From Candidatus Izemoplasma sp. (GTDB taxonomy: Bacteria; Bacillota_I; Bacilli_A; Izemoplasmatales; Izemoplasmataceae), in contig JAIPGF010000005.1 in the NCBI GenBank assembly GCA_021736205.1, forward strand, positions 1-64,000: DNA of 64,000 bases, in the 5' to 3' direction. A program made the translations under genes and the position numbers. Shown one piece after another: positions 1-11,277 of this stretch. How positions within the stretch are numbered: position 1 is the first letter of the stretch; each line of letters starts with the position of its first letter. The notes under the pieces are model-generated. The model was not told the origin of the DNA. It searched no databases and worked only from the letters and a program-made list of their open reading frames with translations.

Positions 1-102
1 TACAATAACTTTCCTATGTCACCGCTGGATTGGCTATCTCCTATTCAACATTATACGTTATTTCGCTATAGGATTATTCTATCACGTCTCATTTTTAAAT
101 AG
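1..102 (+). CDS. C-terminal end of a gene cut by the window edge
   Basis: Reading frame 1 is open from the first base for 33 codons and stops at TAG (100-102). The visible tail contains YNN followed by PLDWLSPIQHY. This weakly resembles the C-terminus of IS3-type transposases (YNN...L.WLSP.QY) and equally weakly the PLEWL tail of DUF418 membrane proteins. Neither can be chosen from 33 residues. It is followed by a hairpin at 137-159, which fits the end of a plus-strand gene convergent with the DMT permease. It may also be a chance open frame. Confidence 0.3.
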   Translation, partial: YNNFPMSPLDWLSPIQHYTLFRYRIILSRLIFK

Positions 103-136
103 TGCCAATCTGTTATTTATGTTTGACAAATCTACA

Positions 137-159
137 AAAGAGTGGGAAAACCACTCTTT
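137..159. terminator. Hairpin between convergent genes
   Basis: Perfect 9-bp stem AAAGAGTGG / CCACTCTTT with a 5-base loop. It sits between the left-edge frame and the convergent DMT permease. The T-tract is poor on either strand, so terminator function is inferred from position and stem strength. Confidence 0.45.
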
Positions 160-246
160 AAAGATTATTTTAGTTGTTTGTTAAGTTTGAAGCCTCTAAC
201 AACAAAATAAATTAACAATAATACTTAAATTCGTTACAATTATAGC

Positions 247-1131
247 TTATACTTCCTCACTTATTTTGGTTTCATGTTCTGAAATATAGATACCTGAAAT
301 AATTAAGACTGCCCCAATTAGTTTAATAAGTGTTATCATTTCATTGATAAATATGGCACTTAGAATCATTGTCACAACAGGAATCAAATAAATAAACACA
401 TTTGTTTTAACTGTTCCAATGAGATCAATTGATTTATTCCAAAAAATAAAGGCAAATGATGAGGCAAATATCGCTAAGAATAACACCTGACTGGCTAATG
501 TAATAGATATCTCAGGCCAGATTAATGATTTTTTTGAGAATACCCCAAATAACACAATAATCAAAAATGCATAAAGAAATACTTTGCGTGTTTTTTGAAT
601 GATGTGATAGCTCTGTTTGACATGACTAAGTGTAACAGTATAAACAGAAAACATCAACGCTGCCAGAATTGCGAGTATATCTCCTAAAGGATTAAAGCCT
701 CTAATACCACTATCGCCAAATACAATAAACCCCACACCAACAAAGGCTAAGATTAACCCTAAAATGTTGGTTAGCTTAATCTGCTTTTTCTCTTCTGTAA
801 ACGATACTAAAAAAGTGGTGAATAAAGGAGAAGTAGCGACAAAGAGTGACACATTTGAAGGAAAAGTGACTGTTAAGGCACTATTTTCAAAGATAAAATA
901 GCCACCTAAGGCAACACCTGATACAATAAACAATAATTCATTTTTCAATTTAAATGTTTTGTTTATTTTGGGATAAATAATTAAAAGAACAATCACTGCC
1001 ACTAAGATCCTAACAGATAAAATTTGTACAGGCGTTAAAACATCAACCAATACTTTAGTGACGACAAATGTAGAACTCCATATCGTGATTGTTGTGAAGG
1101 CAAGTATATAACCTAGTAGTGTTTTTTTCAT
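247..1131 (-). CDS. DMT-superfamily (EamA) permease
   Basis: 294-residue integral membrane protein of the drug/metabolite transporter type, close to the usual family length of about 300. The sequence shows about ten hydrophobic segments in two similar halves, the EamA duplication. The N-terminus has the family-like TIWSSTFVVTK pattern after TM1, and the second half shows a similar SFAFIFWNKS segment. The substrate cannot be deduced; relatives export amino acids, nucleotides or other metabolites. The ATG follows AGGTGAT at good spacing. It is last on this strand, reads away from rpoC, and has its own extended -10 promoter just after the rpoC terminator, so it is probably monocistronic. Confidence 0.85.
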   Translation of the reverse strand: MKKTLLGYILAFTTITIWSSTFVVTKVLVDVLTPVQILSVRILVAVIVLLIIYPKINKTFKLKNELLFIVSGVALGGYFIFENSALTVTFPSNVSLFVATSPLFTTFLVSFTEEKKQIKLTNILGLILAFVGVGFIVFGDSGIRGFNPLGDILAILAALMFSVYTVTLSHVKQSYHIIQKTRKVFLYAFLIIVLFGVFSKKSLIWPEISITLASQVLFLAIFASSFAFIFWNKSIDLIGTVKTNVFIYLIPVVTMILSAIFINEMITLIKLIGAVLIISGIYISEHETKISEEV

Positions 1132-1154
1132 GGTATCACCTAATTTAATTACAC

Positions 1155-1163
1155 ATTATATCA
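1155..1163 (-). promoter_or_regulatory. Extended -10 promoter of the DMT permease
   Basis: Minus strand reads TGATATAAT, a consensus -10 with the TGn extension, 24 bases before the start codon. No clear -35 is visible because the rpoC terminator stem occupies that space. Confidence 0.6.
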
Positions 1164-1167
1164 TAGA

Positions 1168-1207
1168 TTTTAAGAAAAGCCGATACACATTAAATTGTAT
1201 CGGCTTT
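1168..1207 (-). terminator. rpoBC operon terminator
   Basis: Perfect 11-bp stem AAAGCCGATAC / GTATCGGCTTT followed on the minus strand by TTTTCTT, ten bases after the rpoC stop codon. Confidence 0.85.
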
Positions 1208-1216
1208 GATAGTTAT

Positions 1217-4200
1217 TTAGAAGTTGTAATCATCTAATGCGAATGGATCTTCTTTAAGTTGTTCTTGTTCGACGACTTCTTCTGAACGTTCATATTCAAA
1301 CTTAGAATCTTTTAAGATTCCTGTACCAGCAGGGATTAATCCTCCGATAACAACATTTTCTTTTAACCCAAGTAGATCATCTACTTTACCTCTAATTGAG
1401 GCATCGGTTAAAATACGTGTTGTTTCTTGGAATGATGCGGCACTTAAGAATGATTCGCTTCGAAGTGAAGCACGCGTGATTCCAAGTAGTGCTGGGCGTC
1501 CAATTGCTGGGCGTCCTTTATTTGCGAGTACTTTTAAGTTTGCTTCTTTGAATTGACGTTTTGATACTTGTTCTCCTGGAAGCAGTTCTGTATCTCCTTC
1601 TAAGATGACATTGATACGTCTCATCATTTGGTGAATGATAATTTCAATATGTTTATCACTGATTTCGATTCCTTGTGCACGGTAAACTTTTTGAACTTCT
1701 CCTAAAATATATTCTTGTGTCACTTCTGTGTCTGTCGCTTTTAAGAGTTGTTTTGGATCAATTGATCCATCTGTTAATTTTTCTCCGGCAAAGACATCGT
1801 CACCTTCTGATACTAAGACAGTAACACCTGAGTTAGTTGGGTATGTTTTTGTTTCAATACCGTTTGTCACTTTAATTTTATGGCGTTCTTCAACAACTTC
1901 GATGCTTTCGATTGTTCCACTAAATTCAGCAATAACTGCTTTTCCTTTTGGGGTACGTGCTTCAAATAACTCTTGAATACGTGGTAACCCTTGGGTAATA
2001 TCTGCCCCAGCTACTCCTCCTGTATGGAAGGTACGCATGGTAAGCTGTGTTCCTGGTTCACCAATTGATTGTGCGGCAATCGTTCCCACACTTTCACCCA
2101 CTTCAACTTTTTCACCAGTTGATAGGTTACGTCCATAACATTTTTTACAGACACCGTGTTCTGTCCCACAGGTTAAGATACTTCTAATTCGGATTTCTTT
2201 TAATCCTGAAGCGTTTATCTTACGGGCAATTTCATTGGTGATATACCCGTCTTTATCAATCATGATTTCCCCAGTTTCTGGATGAACAACTGTTTCAGCT
2301 GTGTAACGACCAATTAATCGGTCATAAAAAGGCACAACTTGTTTGCCATCATCATGGGTAATCTCTTTAACGATTGTTCCATTATCTGTCTTACAATCTG
2401 CTTCTGTGACAACAACGTCTTGACTTACATCAACTAAACGACGTGTTAAATAACCAGAATCAGCTGTTTTAAGAGCGGTATCGGTTGAACCTTTACGTGC
2501 TCCATGAGTTGAGATAAAGAACTCTGACATAGTTAAACCTTCAATAAATGAAGACTTAACTGGTAGTTCGATAACTGATTTAATTCCGGCTTTACGGTTA
2601 TAAGCAGTATTTAGACCCTCGCGTTTTGTATTCGCCATTGATCCACGAATACCTGCTAGTTGTGTAAAGTTTGAAGCGTTCCCACGCGCTCCAGAATCAC
2701 TCATCATAAAGATATCGTTATCTTCTGTAAGTTCTGTCATTAATCCTTTTTGAATACGTTGCTTAACACCAGCCCATTCTTTAATAACAAGCTTATAACG
2801 TTCATAATCTGTTAGAAGTCCGAGTTCATATTGTTGGTATAAATTATCAACAATTTCTTGTGTACGTTCGATTTCTTCTTCTTTTTTCGAATAGAGTTGA
2901 ACATCATTTGCACTAACGGTTACACCCGCTTGTGTTGAATAAAGGAATCCTAAGTTTTTCAATTTGTCTAACATTTTTGATGTTTCATTGATTTTAAAGA
3001 CATCAAATATCTCAGCAATAATGTCTGATAAGAATCCTTTTTTAAACGGAGGAACAAGTTCTTTTTGCTTGATGGCTTCTTGAATGTTTTCACCACGTCT
3101 AACAAAGTGTACATCAGGTGTTTTGTAACTTTCTTCGCCAGTTTCTAAATCTGGTTGTTGTTGTAAGTTTGTTAAACTGGGTTCATTTAAGTAAGCAAAT
3201 TCTTTTGGTAAGATACTGTTAAATGTTAGTTTTCCGTATGTTGTAATTAAGTACCCATTACGTTGTTCTTCAGAGAGTGGTGCATTACCAAGGGCACTCC
3301 CTCTAATAGCAATACGGGCATGTAATGTAATTTGATCATTTTCGTAAGCAAGTGTTGCTTCATCGTAATCACCAAAGATGCGACCTTCTCCTAAGTCACC
3401 TTCTTTTTCCATGGTTAAGTAATAATTCCCTAAAACCATATCTTGAGATGGGGTAACAATGGGGTTTCCATCTTTAGGATTTAAAATGTTGTTTGATGCA
3501 AGCATTAAGACGCGTGCTTCAGCGCGTGCTTCTTCACTAAGTGGTACATGGACAGCCATTTGGTCCCCATCAAAGTCAGCATTGAAAGCTGTTGTTACAA
3601 GGGGATGTAGTTGAATTGCTTTTCCTTCAACTAGTTTTGGTTCGAAGGCTTGAATTCCTAGTCTGTGCAAGGTTGGTGCACGGTTTAAAAGCACAGGATG
3701 TTCTTTAACAACGTCTTCTAAGACATCCCAAATACGGGTGTCTGAATGTTCATCAACTAAGCGTTTTGCATGTTTGATATTGGTACTGATCTCACGATCA
3801 ATTAACTCTTTAATAACAAATGGTTTAAACAAGGTGATGGCCATTTCTTTTGGTAAACCACACTGATACATTTCTAGTGATGGTCCAACCACAATAACAC
3901 TACGACCTGAATAATCCACACGTTTCCCAAGTAAGTTTTGACGGAAACGTCCTTGTTTACCACGTAACATATCACTAAGTGATTTAAGTGGTCTGTTTTT
4001 CTCAACCACACGTCTTCCGCGTTTAGAGTTATCAATCAAGGCATCTACCGCTTCTTGAAGCATACGTTTTTCATTTTTTGTGATGAGGTGTGGTGCTCCT
4101 TGTTCAAATTGACGTTTTAAACGGTTGTTTCTGTTTAAAATACGTCTGTATAAGTCGTTTAAGTCAGTGGTCGCAAAGCGTCCACCGTCTAATTGTACCA

Positions 4201-4918
4201 TCGGTCTTAGTTCTGGTGGAATGACTGGTAATACATCCATAACCATCCATTCAGCTTTGTTGTCAGATTGTAAGAATCCTTCTACAACATCTAAGCGTTT
4301 AATGATACGTTTACGTTTTTGTTTTGAAGCATCTGGTAAACGACTACGAAGTAGTTTTGATTCACGTTCTAAGTCTAAATCTTTTAATAAGACCTTAACT
4401 GCTTCAGCACCACTGAGCGCTTTGAAACGTGAGCCATATTCCATATATTTAATCGAATACTCTGCTTCTGATAAAATTTGTTTATATTGTAAGTCTGTGT
4501 CCCCTGAATCAATGACAATGTATGATGCAAGATACACAACTTCTTCTAGTGATTTTGCTTTTAGATCTAATAATTTAGCTAGTCTAGATGGGCTGTTTCT
4601 TAAATACCAAGTATGTACAACTGGTGCGGCAAGTTCAATGTGTCCCATACGTTCACGACGTACTTTACTTTCTGTAATTTCAACGCCACAAACAGGACAT
4701 TTTTTACCGGAATGTGAACTGCGTTTCGATTTATTATTACACGCACATTGATAATCTTTGGTGGGACCAAAGATACGTTCACAAAAGAGTCCATCTTTTT
4801 CTGGTTTTAGTGTACGGTAATTTATTGTCTCGTGTTTCTTTACTTCACCAAATGACCAACTTCTGATTTCTTCTGGAGATGCTAATCTTATCTTATAATG
4901 TGAAAATCTCTGACTCAT
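1217..4918 (-). CDS. rpoC: DNA-directed RNA polymerase beta' subunit
   Basis: 1233 residues, the normal length for a Firmicute beta'. The N-terminal zinc site is visible as Cys58, Cys60, Cys74 and Cys77. The catalytic Mg-binding loop NADFDGDQ lies near residue 450. The second zinc site uses Cys around 843, 918, 925 and 928 ([11 protein letters not shown] region). It forms the active-site cleft of core RNA polymerase with RpoB, RpoA and sigma. It starts 16 bases after the rpoB stop behind a GGGTGA ribosome site, so the two are co-transcribed. The transcript ends at the hairpin at 1168-1207. Unlike in B. subtilis, no rpsL-rpsG-fusA-tuf block follows. Open frames antisense to it are shadows. Confidence 0.99.
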   Translation of the reverse strand: MSQRFSHYKIRLASPEEIRSWSFGEVKKHETINYRTLKPEKDGLFCERIFGPTKDYQCACNNKSKRSSHSGKKCPVCGVEITESKVRRERMGHIELAAPVVHTWYLRNSPSRLAKLLDLKAKSLEEVVYLASYIVIDSGDTDLQYKQILSEAEYSIKYMEYGSRFKALSGAEAVKVLLKDLDLERESKLLRSRLPDASKQKRKRIIKRLDVVEGFLQSDNKAEWMVMDVLPVIPPELRPMVQLDGGRFATTDLNDLYRRILNRNNRLKRQFEQGAPHLITKNEKRMLQEAVDALIDNSKRGRRVVEKNRPLKSLSDMLRGKQGRFRQNLLGKRVDYSGRSVIVVGPSLEMYQCGLPKEMAITLFKPFVIKELIDREISTNIKHAKRLVDEHSDTRIWDVLEDVVKEHPVLLNRAPTLHRLGIQAFEPKLVEGKAIQLHPLVTTAFNADFDGDQMAVHVPLSEEARAEARVLMLASNNILNPKDGNPIVTPSQDMVLGNYYLTMEKEGDLGEGRIFGDYDEATLAYENDQITLHARIAIRGSALGNAPLSEEQRNGYLITTYGKLTFNSILPKEFAYLNEPSLTNLQQQPDLETGEESYKTPDVHFVRRGENIQEAIKQKELVPPFKKGFLSDIIAEIFDVFKINETSKMLDKLKNLGFLYSTQAGVTVSANDVQLYSKKEEEIERTQEIVDNLYQQYELGLLTDYERYKLVIKEWAGVKQRIQKGLMTELTEDNDIFMMSDSGARGNASNFTQLAGIRGSMANTKREGLNTAYNRKAGIKSVIELPVKSSFIEGLTMSEFFISTHGARKGSTDTALKTADSGYLTRRLVDVSQDVVVTEADCKTDNGTIVKEITHDDGKQVVPFYDRLIGRYTAETVVHPETGEIMIDKDGYITNEIARKINASGLKEIRIRSILTCGTEHGVCKKCYGRNLSTGEKVEVGESVGTIAAQSIGEPGTQLTMRTFHTGGVAGADITQGLPRIQELFEARTPKGKAVIAEFSGTIESIEVVEERHKIKVTNGIETKTYPTNSGVTVLVSEGDDVFAGEKLTDGSIDPKQLLKATDTEVTQEYILGEVQKVYRAQGIEISDKHIEIIIHQMMRRINVILEGDTELLPGEQVSKRQFKEANLKVLANKGRPAIGRPALLGITRASLRSESFLSAASFQETTRILTDASIRGKVDDLLGLKENVVIGGLIPAGTGILKDSKFEYERSEEVVEQEQLKEDPFALDDYNF

Positions 4919-4934
4919 AAATTCACCCTACTTT

Positions 4935-7900
4935 CTACGATTGGAAACCATATTTTGATATATAGTCTTCGGCATCTTCATCAACGAGAGATTTATTAGC
5001 TTCGTTTTCGCCCGTTTTTCTGTTGATTAATTCAACATAAATACCTAATGACTGTAATTCTCTTGTTAATACTCTAAATGATTCTGGTAATGATGGGTCG
5101 GGAATTGGTTTACCATCAACAATACTTCTAAATACTTTGTTACGTCCGATAATATCATCCGATTTAACAGTCAGCATTTCTTGTAGACAGTAAGCTGCAC
5201 CATATGCTTCAAGTGCCCATACTTCCATTTCACCAAAACGTTGTCCACCATTTTGTGCTTTACCACCCATTGGTTGTTGCGTAACAAGTGTGTATGGTCC
5301 AACGCTTCTTGCATGTAATTTATCATCAACCATGTGATCTAGTTTAATCATATACATAATTCCGACACTAATAGGGTTATCATATTTTTTACCCGTTTGT
5401 CCGGAATAGAGTGTTGATTTTCCATCTGGACGCATATTAGCTTCTTGCATGATTTCCGCTATATCATCATTGTTTGCTCCATCAAATACCGGTGTTGCAA
5501 CATGGGTTCCAAGCTTCTTAGCAGCCATTCCTAAATGAAGTTCTAAGACCTGTCCAATATTCATACGTGATGGTACCCCAAGTGGATTTAACATAATATC
5601 AACTGGTTCTCCATCTTCATTGTATGGCATATCTTCAATCGGTAAGATTTTAGAAATAACTCCTTTGTTTCCATGTCGACCAGCCATTTTATCACCCTCA
5701 GAGATTTTACGTTTTTGAACAACATAGACTCTAACAGATTCATTCACGCCTGGATTTAATTCATCGCCGTTTGCACGGCTAAAGTATTTAACATCTTGCA
5801 CGATTCCACCACCACCGTGGGGGACACGGAGTGATGTATCTCTAACTTCACGTGATTTCTCACCGAAGATAGCAAGTAATAATTTATCTTCTGGTGTTGG
5901 GTCTGTGACACCTTTAGGTGTTACTTTTCCAACTAAGATATCGCCTTCAAATACCTCAGCACCTGGAATAATAATACCTTTTTCATCTAGGTATTTACGT
6001 CCTTCTTCACTAACGTGAGGAATTTCGCGTGTAATTTCTTCTTTTCCAAGTTTGGTATCTCTAGCATCTATTTCATATTTTTCAATGTGAATTGAGGTAT
6101 ATACATCATCTTTTACTAATCGTTCACTCATGATGATAGCATCCTCATAGTTGTATCCGTTCCAAGTCATAAAGGCAACGGTGACATTTCTACCAATCGC
6201 CATTTCACCTTCATCCATCGAGGGACCATCCGTAATGGTTTGGTCTGCTTCAACTTTTTCACCCAGTTTGACAATTGGTTTTTGGTTGATGCATGTTCCT
6301 TGATTAGAACGCTCATATTTTGCGAGTTGATAGGGTCTTAATGTATCATCTTCTTCTCTTATTTTAATCATCTCAGCATCAACATATTCAACCGTTCCTC
6401 CGTTAATTGATACAACAGCACTTCCACTATCGTGGGCTGCTTTGTATTCAATTCCTGTTCCAACAAATGGTGCTTCTGGAATCAGCAGGGGAATGGCTTG
6501 TCGTTGCATGTTTGCTCCCATTAATGCACGGTTCGCATCATCGTGTTCTAAGAAGGGAATACAGGCAGTTGAAATTGAAACAATCTGTTTTGGTGAAACA
6601 TCCATTAGTTCAATAGATGAACGAGGATGCATTTTTGTTTCTCCTTGGTAACGCGCAACGATAGATTCATCTTCTAAGAAGTTATCATCATTAACTTGCG
6701 CGTTTCCTTGAGCAATCACATATTGTTCTTCTTCATCAGCTGCTAAATAGACAAGTTCACGAATGACTTTTGCACCGTCATCTGTATGTTCTATTTTTAA
6801 ATATGGGGTTTCCATAAATCCATACTTATTAACGCGTACGTAAGAAGCAAGTGAGTTAATTAATCCAATATTTTGACCCTCTGGGGTTTCAATCGGACAA
6901 ATACGTCCATAATGTGAATGGTGGACATCTCGTACTTCAAATCCGGCACGGTCACGGGTTAATCCACCAGGACCAAGTGCAGAAATACGGCGTTTATGTG
7001 TTAACTCATCAATTGGGTTTGTCTGTGCCATAAATTGTGACAATTGTGAACTTCCAAAGAATTCTTTTAGACTAGATGTGAGTGGTCGAACATTAATTAA
7101 TTTCTGGGGAGTCATTTCCTCAGGATCTTTCGTACTCATACGGTCTTTAACATTCTTTTCCATTTTGGTTAGACCAATACGGAATTGATTTTTAAGCAGT
7201 TCTCCAATTAAGCGAAGACGTCTATTTGATAAGTGATCAATGTCATCAAGTGATCCAACACGATCAAATAAGTTTAAGTAATATCCCATTGATGCGATCA
7301 TATCGGATGGGACAATGTGCAGTGCTTCTTCATAAGAATTATTACCAATGATTTTAACTTTGTATTCTTCATCATCTTCATTTTTAGCAATAACTTCTAG
7401 TACTTGAATCTCTGCGAGTTCAAAGTATAAGTTTTCATTATCAAACACATCAACATATGCCTGTTTTAATTCACGCACATATTTACTACCTTTTTCTTCT
7501 GTCAATAATTTTTGTGTTTTTCCAACTGATTTCAAATAGTTTTTGAAATAGTCTTTTGGAGATAAGTAGTTTTGTGTTCTAATGTCTTCTAGAAGTTCTT
7601 CATCTGATAAATAATCAAAGAGTTTAAACCCTTCAAATTCAGCACTTCTAAACAATTCTGTTTGTACTTCAAAATCAAAGTTTATTGTGCGACTACCTAC
7701 ACCAGGAATTGTCTGTGTAAATAATTCTCTGTAGTCTTTTAAAACATTCGCAATTTTTTTCGTTACTAATGTATTTTTTTCAACAATAATTTCGCCTGTC
7801 GTTGGATCAACTAGGTCGTTAGCTAGTTTTTTTCCTTTAACACGCTCAAGTAAATCTAATTTTTTATTGAGTTGGTATCTACCAACAGGTGCAAGATCAT

Positions 7901-8696
7901 AACGTCTTGGATCGAATAAGCGACCTTCTAAAAATTCAATCGCTCCTTCAATAGTGGCGTTTTCACCTTGGCGAAGTTTAGAATAAACTTCTTTAATTGC
8001 CTCGTGTGAATTTTCTGTTTTATCTTTAGCGAAGGTGTTATCAAGTTCATCACTTTCTCCAAAGAGTTCAACAATCTGATCGTTCGACGAAAATCCTAAC
8101 GCTCTGAGTAGAGTAGTTAGGGGAATTTTTTTACTTCGATCTAGTTTAGAATATAATACTCTTCTAGATCCCATTTCTAATTCTAGCCAAGCTCCACGTG
8201 TTGGAATAACTTGACCGACATATTTACTTCGGAGTGTTTTCTTATCGATGTTTTCACTAAAGAAAACCCCCGCACTTCTAACAATTTGCGATACAATTAC
8301 ACGTTCACTACCATTAATGATAAATGACCCGCGTGGTGACATCATTGGGAAATCTCCCATGAAAATTCTTTGCTCTTTAATTTCACCGGTATCTTTATTG
8401 ACAAGTTTTACATTTGTACGAAGTGGTTTTGAGTAAGTCTTATCTTGATGTTTTGCGTCATATATTGAAAACTTACCCTCTCCGAGTACTGGGTCTTCAA
8501 AATATAATTCAATGTTTTCAGTAAAGTTTTGGATTGGTGATAAATCTTCAAATAATTCTTCTAATCCATTTTCAATAAACCATTGAAATGACTCGGTTTG
8601 GACTCTAATAAGGTCTGGTAAATCGATGTTTGACTTCACTCTAGAATAGTTTCGTCTTTCACGTTTTTTACCGTATTTAACCATTTTATAACTCAC
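4935..8696 (-). CDS. rpoB: DNA-directed RNA polymerase beta subunit
   Basis: 1253 residues, slightly longer than the roughly 1190 of B. subtilis. Conserved elements are visible: the rifampicin-pocket region ([20 protein letters not shown]), the [11 protein letters not shown] segment, and the C-terminal [20 protein letters not shown]. It forms the polymerase cleft with RpoC. The start is taken as GTG at 8696. It has GGGGTGA at correct spacing, and the residues align with Bacillus RpoB (position 8 begins YGK/YGR). The in-frame ATG four codons later is too far from the ribosome site. RpoB and RpoC are separate proteins, not fused. Two overlapping promoters lie upstream at 8762-8798. Confidence 0.99.
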   Translation of the reverse strand: MSYKMVKYGKKRERRNYSRVKSNIDLPDLIRVQTESFQWFIENGLEELFEDLSPIQNFTENIELYFEDPVLGEGKFSIYDAKHQDKTYSKPLRTNVKLVNKDTGEIKEQRIFMGDFPMMSPRGSFIINGSERVIVSQIVRSAGVFFSENIDKKTLRSKYVGQVIPTRGAWLELEMGSRRVLYSKLDRSKKIPLTTLLRALGFSSNDQIVELFGESDELDNTFAKDKTENSHEAIKEVYSKLRQGENATIEGAIEFLEGRLFDPRRYDLAPVGRYQLNKKLDLLERVKGKKLANDLVDPTTGEIIVEKNTLVTKKIANVLKDYRELFTQTIPGVGSRTINFDFEVQTELFRSAEFEGFKLFDYLSDEELLEDIRTQNYLSPKDYFKNYLKSVGKTQKLLTEEKGSKYVRELKQAYVDVFDNENLYFELAEIQVLEVIAKNEDDEEYKVKIIGNNSYEEALHIVPSDMIASMGYYLNLFDRVGSLDDIDHLSNRRLRLIGELLKNQFRIGLTKMEKNVKDRMSTKDPEEMTPQKLINVRPLTSSLKEFFGSSQLSQFMAQTNPIDELTHKRRISALGPGGLTRDRAGFEVRDVHHSHYGRICPIETPEGQNIGLINSLASYVRVNKYGFMETPYLKIEHTDDGAKVIRELVYLAADEEEQYVIAQGNAQVNDDNFLEDESIVARYQGETKMHPRSSIELMDVSPKQIVSISTACIPFLEHDDANRALMGANMQRQAIPLLIPEAPFVGTGIEYKAAHDSGSAVVSINGGTVEYVDAEMIKIREEDDTLRPYQLAKYERSNQGTCINQKPIVKLGEKVEADQTITDGPSMDEGEMAIGRNVTVAFMTWNGYNYEDAIIMSERLVKDDVYTSIHIEKYEIDARDTKLGKEEITREIPHVSEEGRKYLDEKGIIIPGAEVFEGDILVGKVTPKGVTDPTPEDKLLLAIFGEKSREVRDTSLRVPHGGGGIVQDVKYFSRANGDELNPGVNESVRVYVVQKRKISEGDKMAGRHGNKGVISKILPIEDMPYNEDGEPVDIMLNPLGVPSRMNIGQVLELHLGMAAKKLGTHVATPVFDGANNDDIAEIMQEANMRPDGKSTLYSGQTGKKYDNPISVGIMYMIKLDHMVDDKLHARSVGPYTLVTQQPMGGKAQNGGQRFGEMEVWALEAYGAAYCLQEMLTVKSDDIIGRNKVFRSIVDGKPIPDPSLPESFRVLTRELQSLGIYVELINRKTGENEANKSLVDEDAEDYISKYGFQS

Positions 8697-8761
8697 TAAT
8701 TTTCACCCCATCTTATTTGTTCAAAAAGTTGTATAAAATTGAAAAATGCGCATCATATAGC

Positions 8762-8798
8762 AATTTAATATATTAACACAACTTTGTCAAATAGTCAA
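8762..8798 (-). promoter_or_regulatory. rpoB promoter region, two overlapping sets of boxes
   Basis: On the minus strand TTGACT (8793-8798) is 17 bases from TAATAT (8770-8775). A second set, TTGACA (8785-8790), is 17 bases from TAAATT (8762-8767). Either would give an rpoBC transcript separate from the upstream ribosomal genes. Confidence 0.55.
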
Positions 8799-8801
8799 CT
8801 A

Positions 8802-9389
8802 TTATCTACATCTAATGACACGAAAGCCTTTTTTCTTACCAACTACTTCAACTGTTTCATAAATCTCTTTCACATACTTTATGGCAGAATTAGCGCCATG
8901 TTTTTTATTGATGACAAACCAAAATTCACCTGTTTTAGTAAGGTGATCTTTTGCTTTTTTAAACCAAGGGTATATAACTTTTTTACCAGCTCTAATAGGT
9001 GGGTTTGTAATAATTAAATCATAGGTATCTGTGATTGATTCAAAGCCATCACTTATAAGTGCGCTAGCATCTACAGTATTTTTTGTGATATTTGTTTGTG
9101 TTAAGTTAATTGCACGTTTGTTAATGTCAATAAGTTCAACACGCATATCATATCGTTTGGCTAGATAAATACCTATTACACCATAACCACATCCTAAATC
9201 AAGCGCTGATTTCATTGTGTTTTTAATCTCTAAGTAATCAAGTAATACAGTTGTTCCGCGATCTAACTTATTTTTTGAAAACACTCCGTGGTCAGTTTTG
9301 AATACTAAATCTACAGTATGAATACGAAAAGCAATCTCTTTCGGATTGCTTTTCAAATTGTCGTTATTTTTGTCGAAGTAATGCGTCAA
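8802..9389 (-). CDS. RsmC-like class I SAM-dependent methyltransferase
   Basis: Methyltransferase of the RsmC/YbxB group, whose characterised members methylate guanine N2 in 16S rRNA; the exact target here is inferred only. SAM-binding motif I is DLGCGYGVIGIYLA, and the catalytic-type motif ITNPPIR is present. The gene sits between rplL and rpoB, exactly where ybxB lies in B. subtilis. I place the start at a TTG at 9389 giving MTHYFDKNND: AAGGAG lies 7-8 bases before it. The longer frame begins with a GTG that overlaps the ribosome site itself. The resulting length is 195 residues. A terminator-like hairpin separates it from rplL, so its expression may depend on read-through. Confidence 0.85.
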   Translation of the reverse strand: MTHYFDKNNDNLKSNPKEIAFRIHTVDLVFKTDHGVFSKNKLDRGTTVLLDYLEIKNTMKSALDLGCGYGVIGIYLAKRYDMRVELIDINKRAINLTQTNITKNTVDASALISDGFESITDTYDLIITNPPIRAGKKVIYPWFKKAKDHLTKTGEFWFVINKKHGANSAIKYVKEIYETVEVVGKKKGFRVIRCR

Positions 9390-9414
9390 AAAAATCACTC
9401 CTTAAATAACTAGT

Positions 9415-9442
9415 AAAACCTGAGTGTGACCTCAGGTTTTTT
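9415..9442. terminator. Terminator between rplL and the methyltransferase
   Basis: Stem AAAACCTGAG / CTCAGGTTTT with a six-base loop. Both strands end in Ts, so it could work in either direction. It follows the rplL stop by six bases and probably sets a lower level for the methyltransferase. Confidence 0.75.
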
Positions 9443-9448
9443 AAATTG

Positions 9449-9805
9449 TTATTTAACTTCTACTTCTGCTCCAGCTTCTTCAAGTTGTGATTTAATATCT
9501 TCTGCTTCTTCAGGGCTGATGTCTTCTTTGATTGCTGCTGGTGCACTGTCAACTAATTTTTTCGCATCTTTCAATCCAAGTCCAGTTAATGAACGAACAA
9601 CTTTGATAACAGGGATTTTCTTTTGTCCATGATTCACTAATGTTACTGTAACTTCTGATGGTTCATCGTTTGCTGCTTCTGCTGGTGCAGCTGCTGCTAC
9701 AGCGCTTGGGTCTACACCAAATTCTTCTTTCATTAAGTCTACTAAGTCTTTTAGTTCTAATAATGTTTTTTCTTTTAATGCTTCTATAATTTTACTATTT
9801 TCCAT
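9449..9805 (-). CDS. rplL: 50S ribosomal protein L7/L12
   Basis: 118 residues, the usual size. The N-terminal dimerisation helix ([20 protein letters not shown]) is followed by an Ala-rich hinge ([11 protein letters not shown]) and the C-terminal factor-binding domain with [15 protein letters not shown]. Multiple copies bind L10 and recruit translation GTPases. It lies 15 bases after rplJ behind AGGAGG and shares its promoter, as in all bacteria. Confidence 0.98.
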   Translation of the reverse strand: MENSKIIEALKEKTLLELKDLVDLMKEEFGVDPSAVAAAAPAEAANDEPSEVTVTLVNHGQKKIPVIKVVRSLTGLGLKDAKKLVDSAPAAIKEDISPEEAEDIKSQLEEAGAEVEVK

Positions 9806-9820
9806 TTTTATTCCTCCTAA

Positions 9821-10336
9821 TTATTTTTCTTCTGAGTCAGATTCTTCATCTAAATCTTTAGCTAATAAGTCTACAGATATTGCAAACTCGTGGATTGGTT
9901 CTAAGATACCTTTTGCGATCATTGTGAGTAATTGATCTCTTGATGGTACTGTCGCAATTTGTTTGATTGTATCATTGTCCATGTACGTTCCATCAACAAC
10001 TCCAACTTTTAATTCTAATGCTGAGTTATCTTTTGCAAAGTCGTAAACGACTTTTGCAGCTGAAACACTATCTTCGTTACTGAATACGAGCGCGTTTGGT
10101 CCTATTAATGATTCTAACACGTCTTCAAATCCAGCTTTTTCAACAGCACGTTTGGAAATGTTGTTTTTGATAACAGACATTTCACAGTCATTTTCATATA
10201 AATTAACGCGTAGGTTTGTGATTTGTTCAACAGTGAGTCCACTGTAATCTAAAACAACAAAACTTTTTGCGCCTTTCATACGTTCAACAACAGCTGCTAC
10301 TTCTTGTTTTTTCTTTTCAATTGCTTTGGTTGACAC
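9821..10336 (-). CDS. rplJ: 50S ribosomal protein L10
   Basis: 171 residues. The N-terminal rRNA-binding domain (KSFVVLDYSGLTVEQITNLR) precedes a C-terminal helix that carries the L12 dimers. The start is GTG at 10336 with GGAGGTG five bases upstream. The acidic tail (DLDEESDSEEK) is slightly extended. In this family the L10-L12 complex binds the rplJ leader and represses the operon; the leader and attenuator are visible directly upstream. Confidence 0.98.
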   Translation of the reverse strand: MSTKAIEKKKQEVAAVVERMKGAKSFVVLDYSGLTVEQITNLRVNLYENDCEMSVIKNNISKRAVEKAGFEDVLESLIGPNALVFSNEDSVSAAKVVYDFAKDNSALELKVGVVDGTYMDNDTIKQIATVPSRDQLLTMIAKGILEPIHEFAISVDLLAKDLDEESDSEEK

Positions 10337-10365
10337 TCTTCCACCTCCATAAAAGTGAATTAAAT

Positions 10366-10396
10366 AAAAACCCCCTTATGTCATAGACAAAAGAGG
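10366..10396 (-). terminator. Attenuator in the rplJ leader
   Basis: Minus-strand hairpin built from CCTCTTTTGTC and GACATAAGGGGG, with a short loop and a TTTTTATTT tail, ends 30 bases before the rplJ start. Its position inside the leader fits transcription attenuation by L10-L12. Confidence 0.7.
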
Positions 10397-10500
10397 ATAT
10401 AGATATTATCTTTATCTTTCTTTTTATCTCGTTAGGAATATTAAGCTTACTAGCACCTAAGTCTTAGACATGAAAGTTTTTATTCGATTGTTAATTCCTT
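10397..10500 (-). promoter_or_regulatory. Ribosomal L10 leader
   Basis: The 170-base gap between rplA and rplJ contains the pattern expected of the L10 leader family (Rfam L10_leader). Minus strand shows CTAAGACTTAGGTGC, then AAGCTTAATATTCCTAACGAG split across the region, followed by the attenuator at 10366-10396. A covariance-model search would settle it. Confidence 0.7.
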
Positions 10501-10507
10501 AATCAGT

Positions 10508-11200
10508 TTATCCTAAAATACTATCTTTGTCAACTTTAATCGCAGGTCCCATTGTTGAAGTGATAACTACGTTTTGTACGTAGATTCCTTTAACAGTGGC
10601 TGGACGAAGTTTAACAAGTGTATCATAGATTAATTTGATGTTTGCTTTTAAGTCTTCTTCAGAAAAAGAAACTTTACCAACAAGCATATGAATATTACCG
10701 GCTTTATCAGTACGGTATTCCACTTTTCCTGCTTTGATTTCTTTTATGGCGTTTTCAATATCCATTGTAACTGTCCCAGTTTTTGGGTTAGGCATTAACC
10801 CTTGTGGTCCTAAGATACGTCCTAAACGTCCAACTTTGCTCATCATATCAGGCGTTGCGACTACTGTGTCAAATTCGGTCCATCCGTCTTGAATTTTCTC
10901 AACGAATTCGTCTCCTCCAACATAATCTGCACCTGCTGCTTCTGCTTCTTTAGCTTTGTCACCTTTAGCGAATACTAAAACAGTTTTATCTTGTCCAGTA
11001 CCTGCTGGTAATACTAATGCCCCGCGTAAGTTTTGTTCAGCTTGACGAGGATCTAAGTTTAGGCGAACAGCAAATTCGACAGACGCATCAAAATTTTCGA
11101 ATGATACTTCTTTTAGTAAAGACACTGCTTCATCGAATGCATGTGCTTCTTTACCAATGCGCTCTTGCGCTGCTAAATACTTTTTACTTTTTTTAGCCAT
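10508..11200 (-). CDS. rplA: 50S ribosomal protein L1
   Basis: 230 residues, the normal length. It binds 23S rRNA in the mobile L1 stalk and also represses its own mRNA. Visible L1 features are the N-terminal [13 protein letters not shown], the central [20 protein letters not shown] segment of domain II, and the C-terminal [17 protein letters not shown]. It is co-transcribed with rplK; the 77-base gap holds an L1-site-like element (11221-11248). The ATG follows AGGAGG. Confidence 0.98.
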   Translation of the reverse strand: MAKKSKKYLAAQERIGKEAHAFDEAVSLLKEVSFENFDASVEFAVRLNLDPRQAEQNLRGALVLPAGTGQDKTVLVFAKGDKAKEAEAAGADYVGGDEFVEKIQDGWTEFDTVVATPDMMSKVGRLGRILGPQGLMPNPKTGTVTMDIENAIKEIKAGKVEYRTDKAGNIHMLVGKVSFSEEDLKANIKLIYDTLVKLRPATVKGIYVQNVVITSTMGPAIKVDKDSILG

Positions 11201-11220
11201 GTTTGATTTTACCTCCTAAA

Positions 11221-11248
11221 TGTGGTCTAACAGAAATCTCCTCCCACA
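11221..11248 (-). promoter_or_regulatory. L1-binding-site-like element upstream of rplA
   Basis: Minus strand reads GTGGGAGGAGATTTC... ending in ACCACA, with GTGG/CCAC pairing around an asymmetric internal loop. It resembles the L1 target in rRNA and L11 mRNAs and nearly repeats the element upstream of rplK (11728-11760). The role in translational repression is inferred. Confidence 0.55.
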
Positions 11249-11277
11249 CTCAGTTGTTTTTATAGACAACTAAATGC

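Noticed and set aside
160-246. Terminator for the DMT permease
   Set aside because: Only a weak TTGTTA/TAACAA pairing is seen, with a long loop and no T-tract on the minus strand.
4125-4751. A 208-codon plus-strand open frame
   Set aside because: It lies wholly antisense to conserved rpoC sequence, has no ribosome site and a Ser-rich composition typical of reversed coding DNA.
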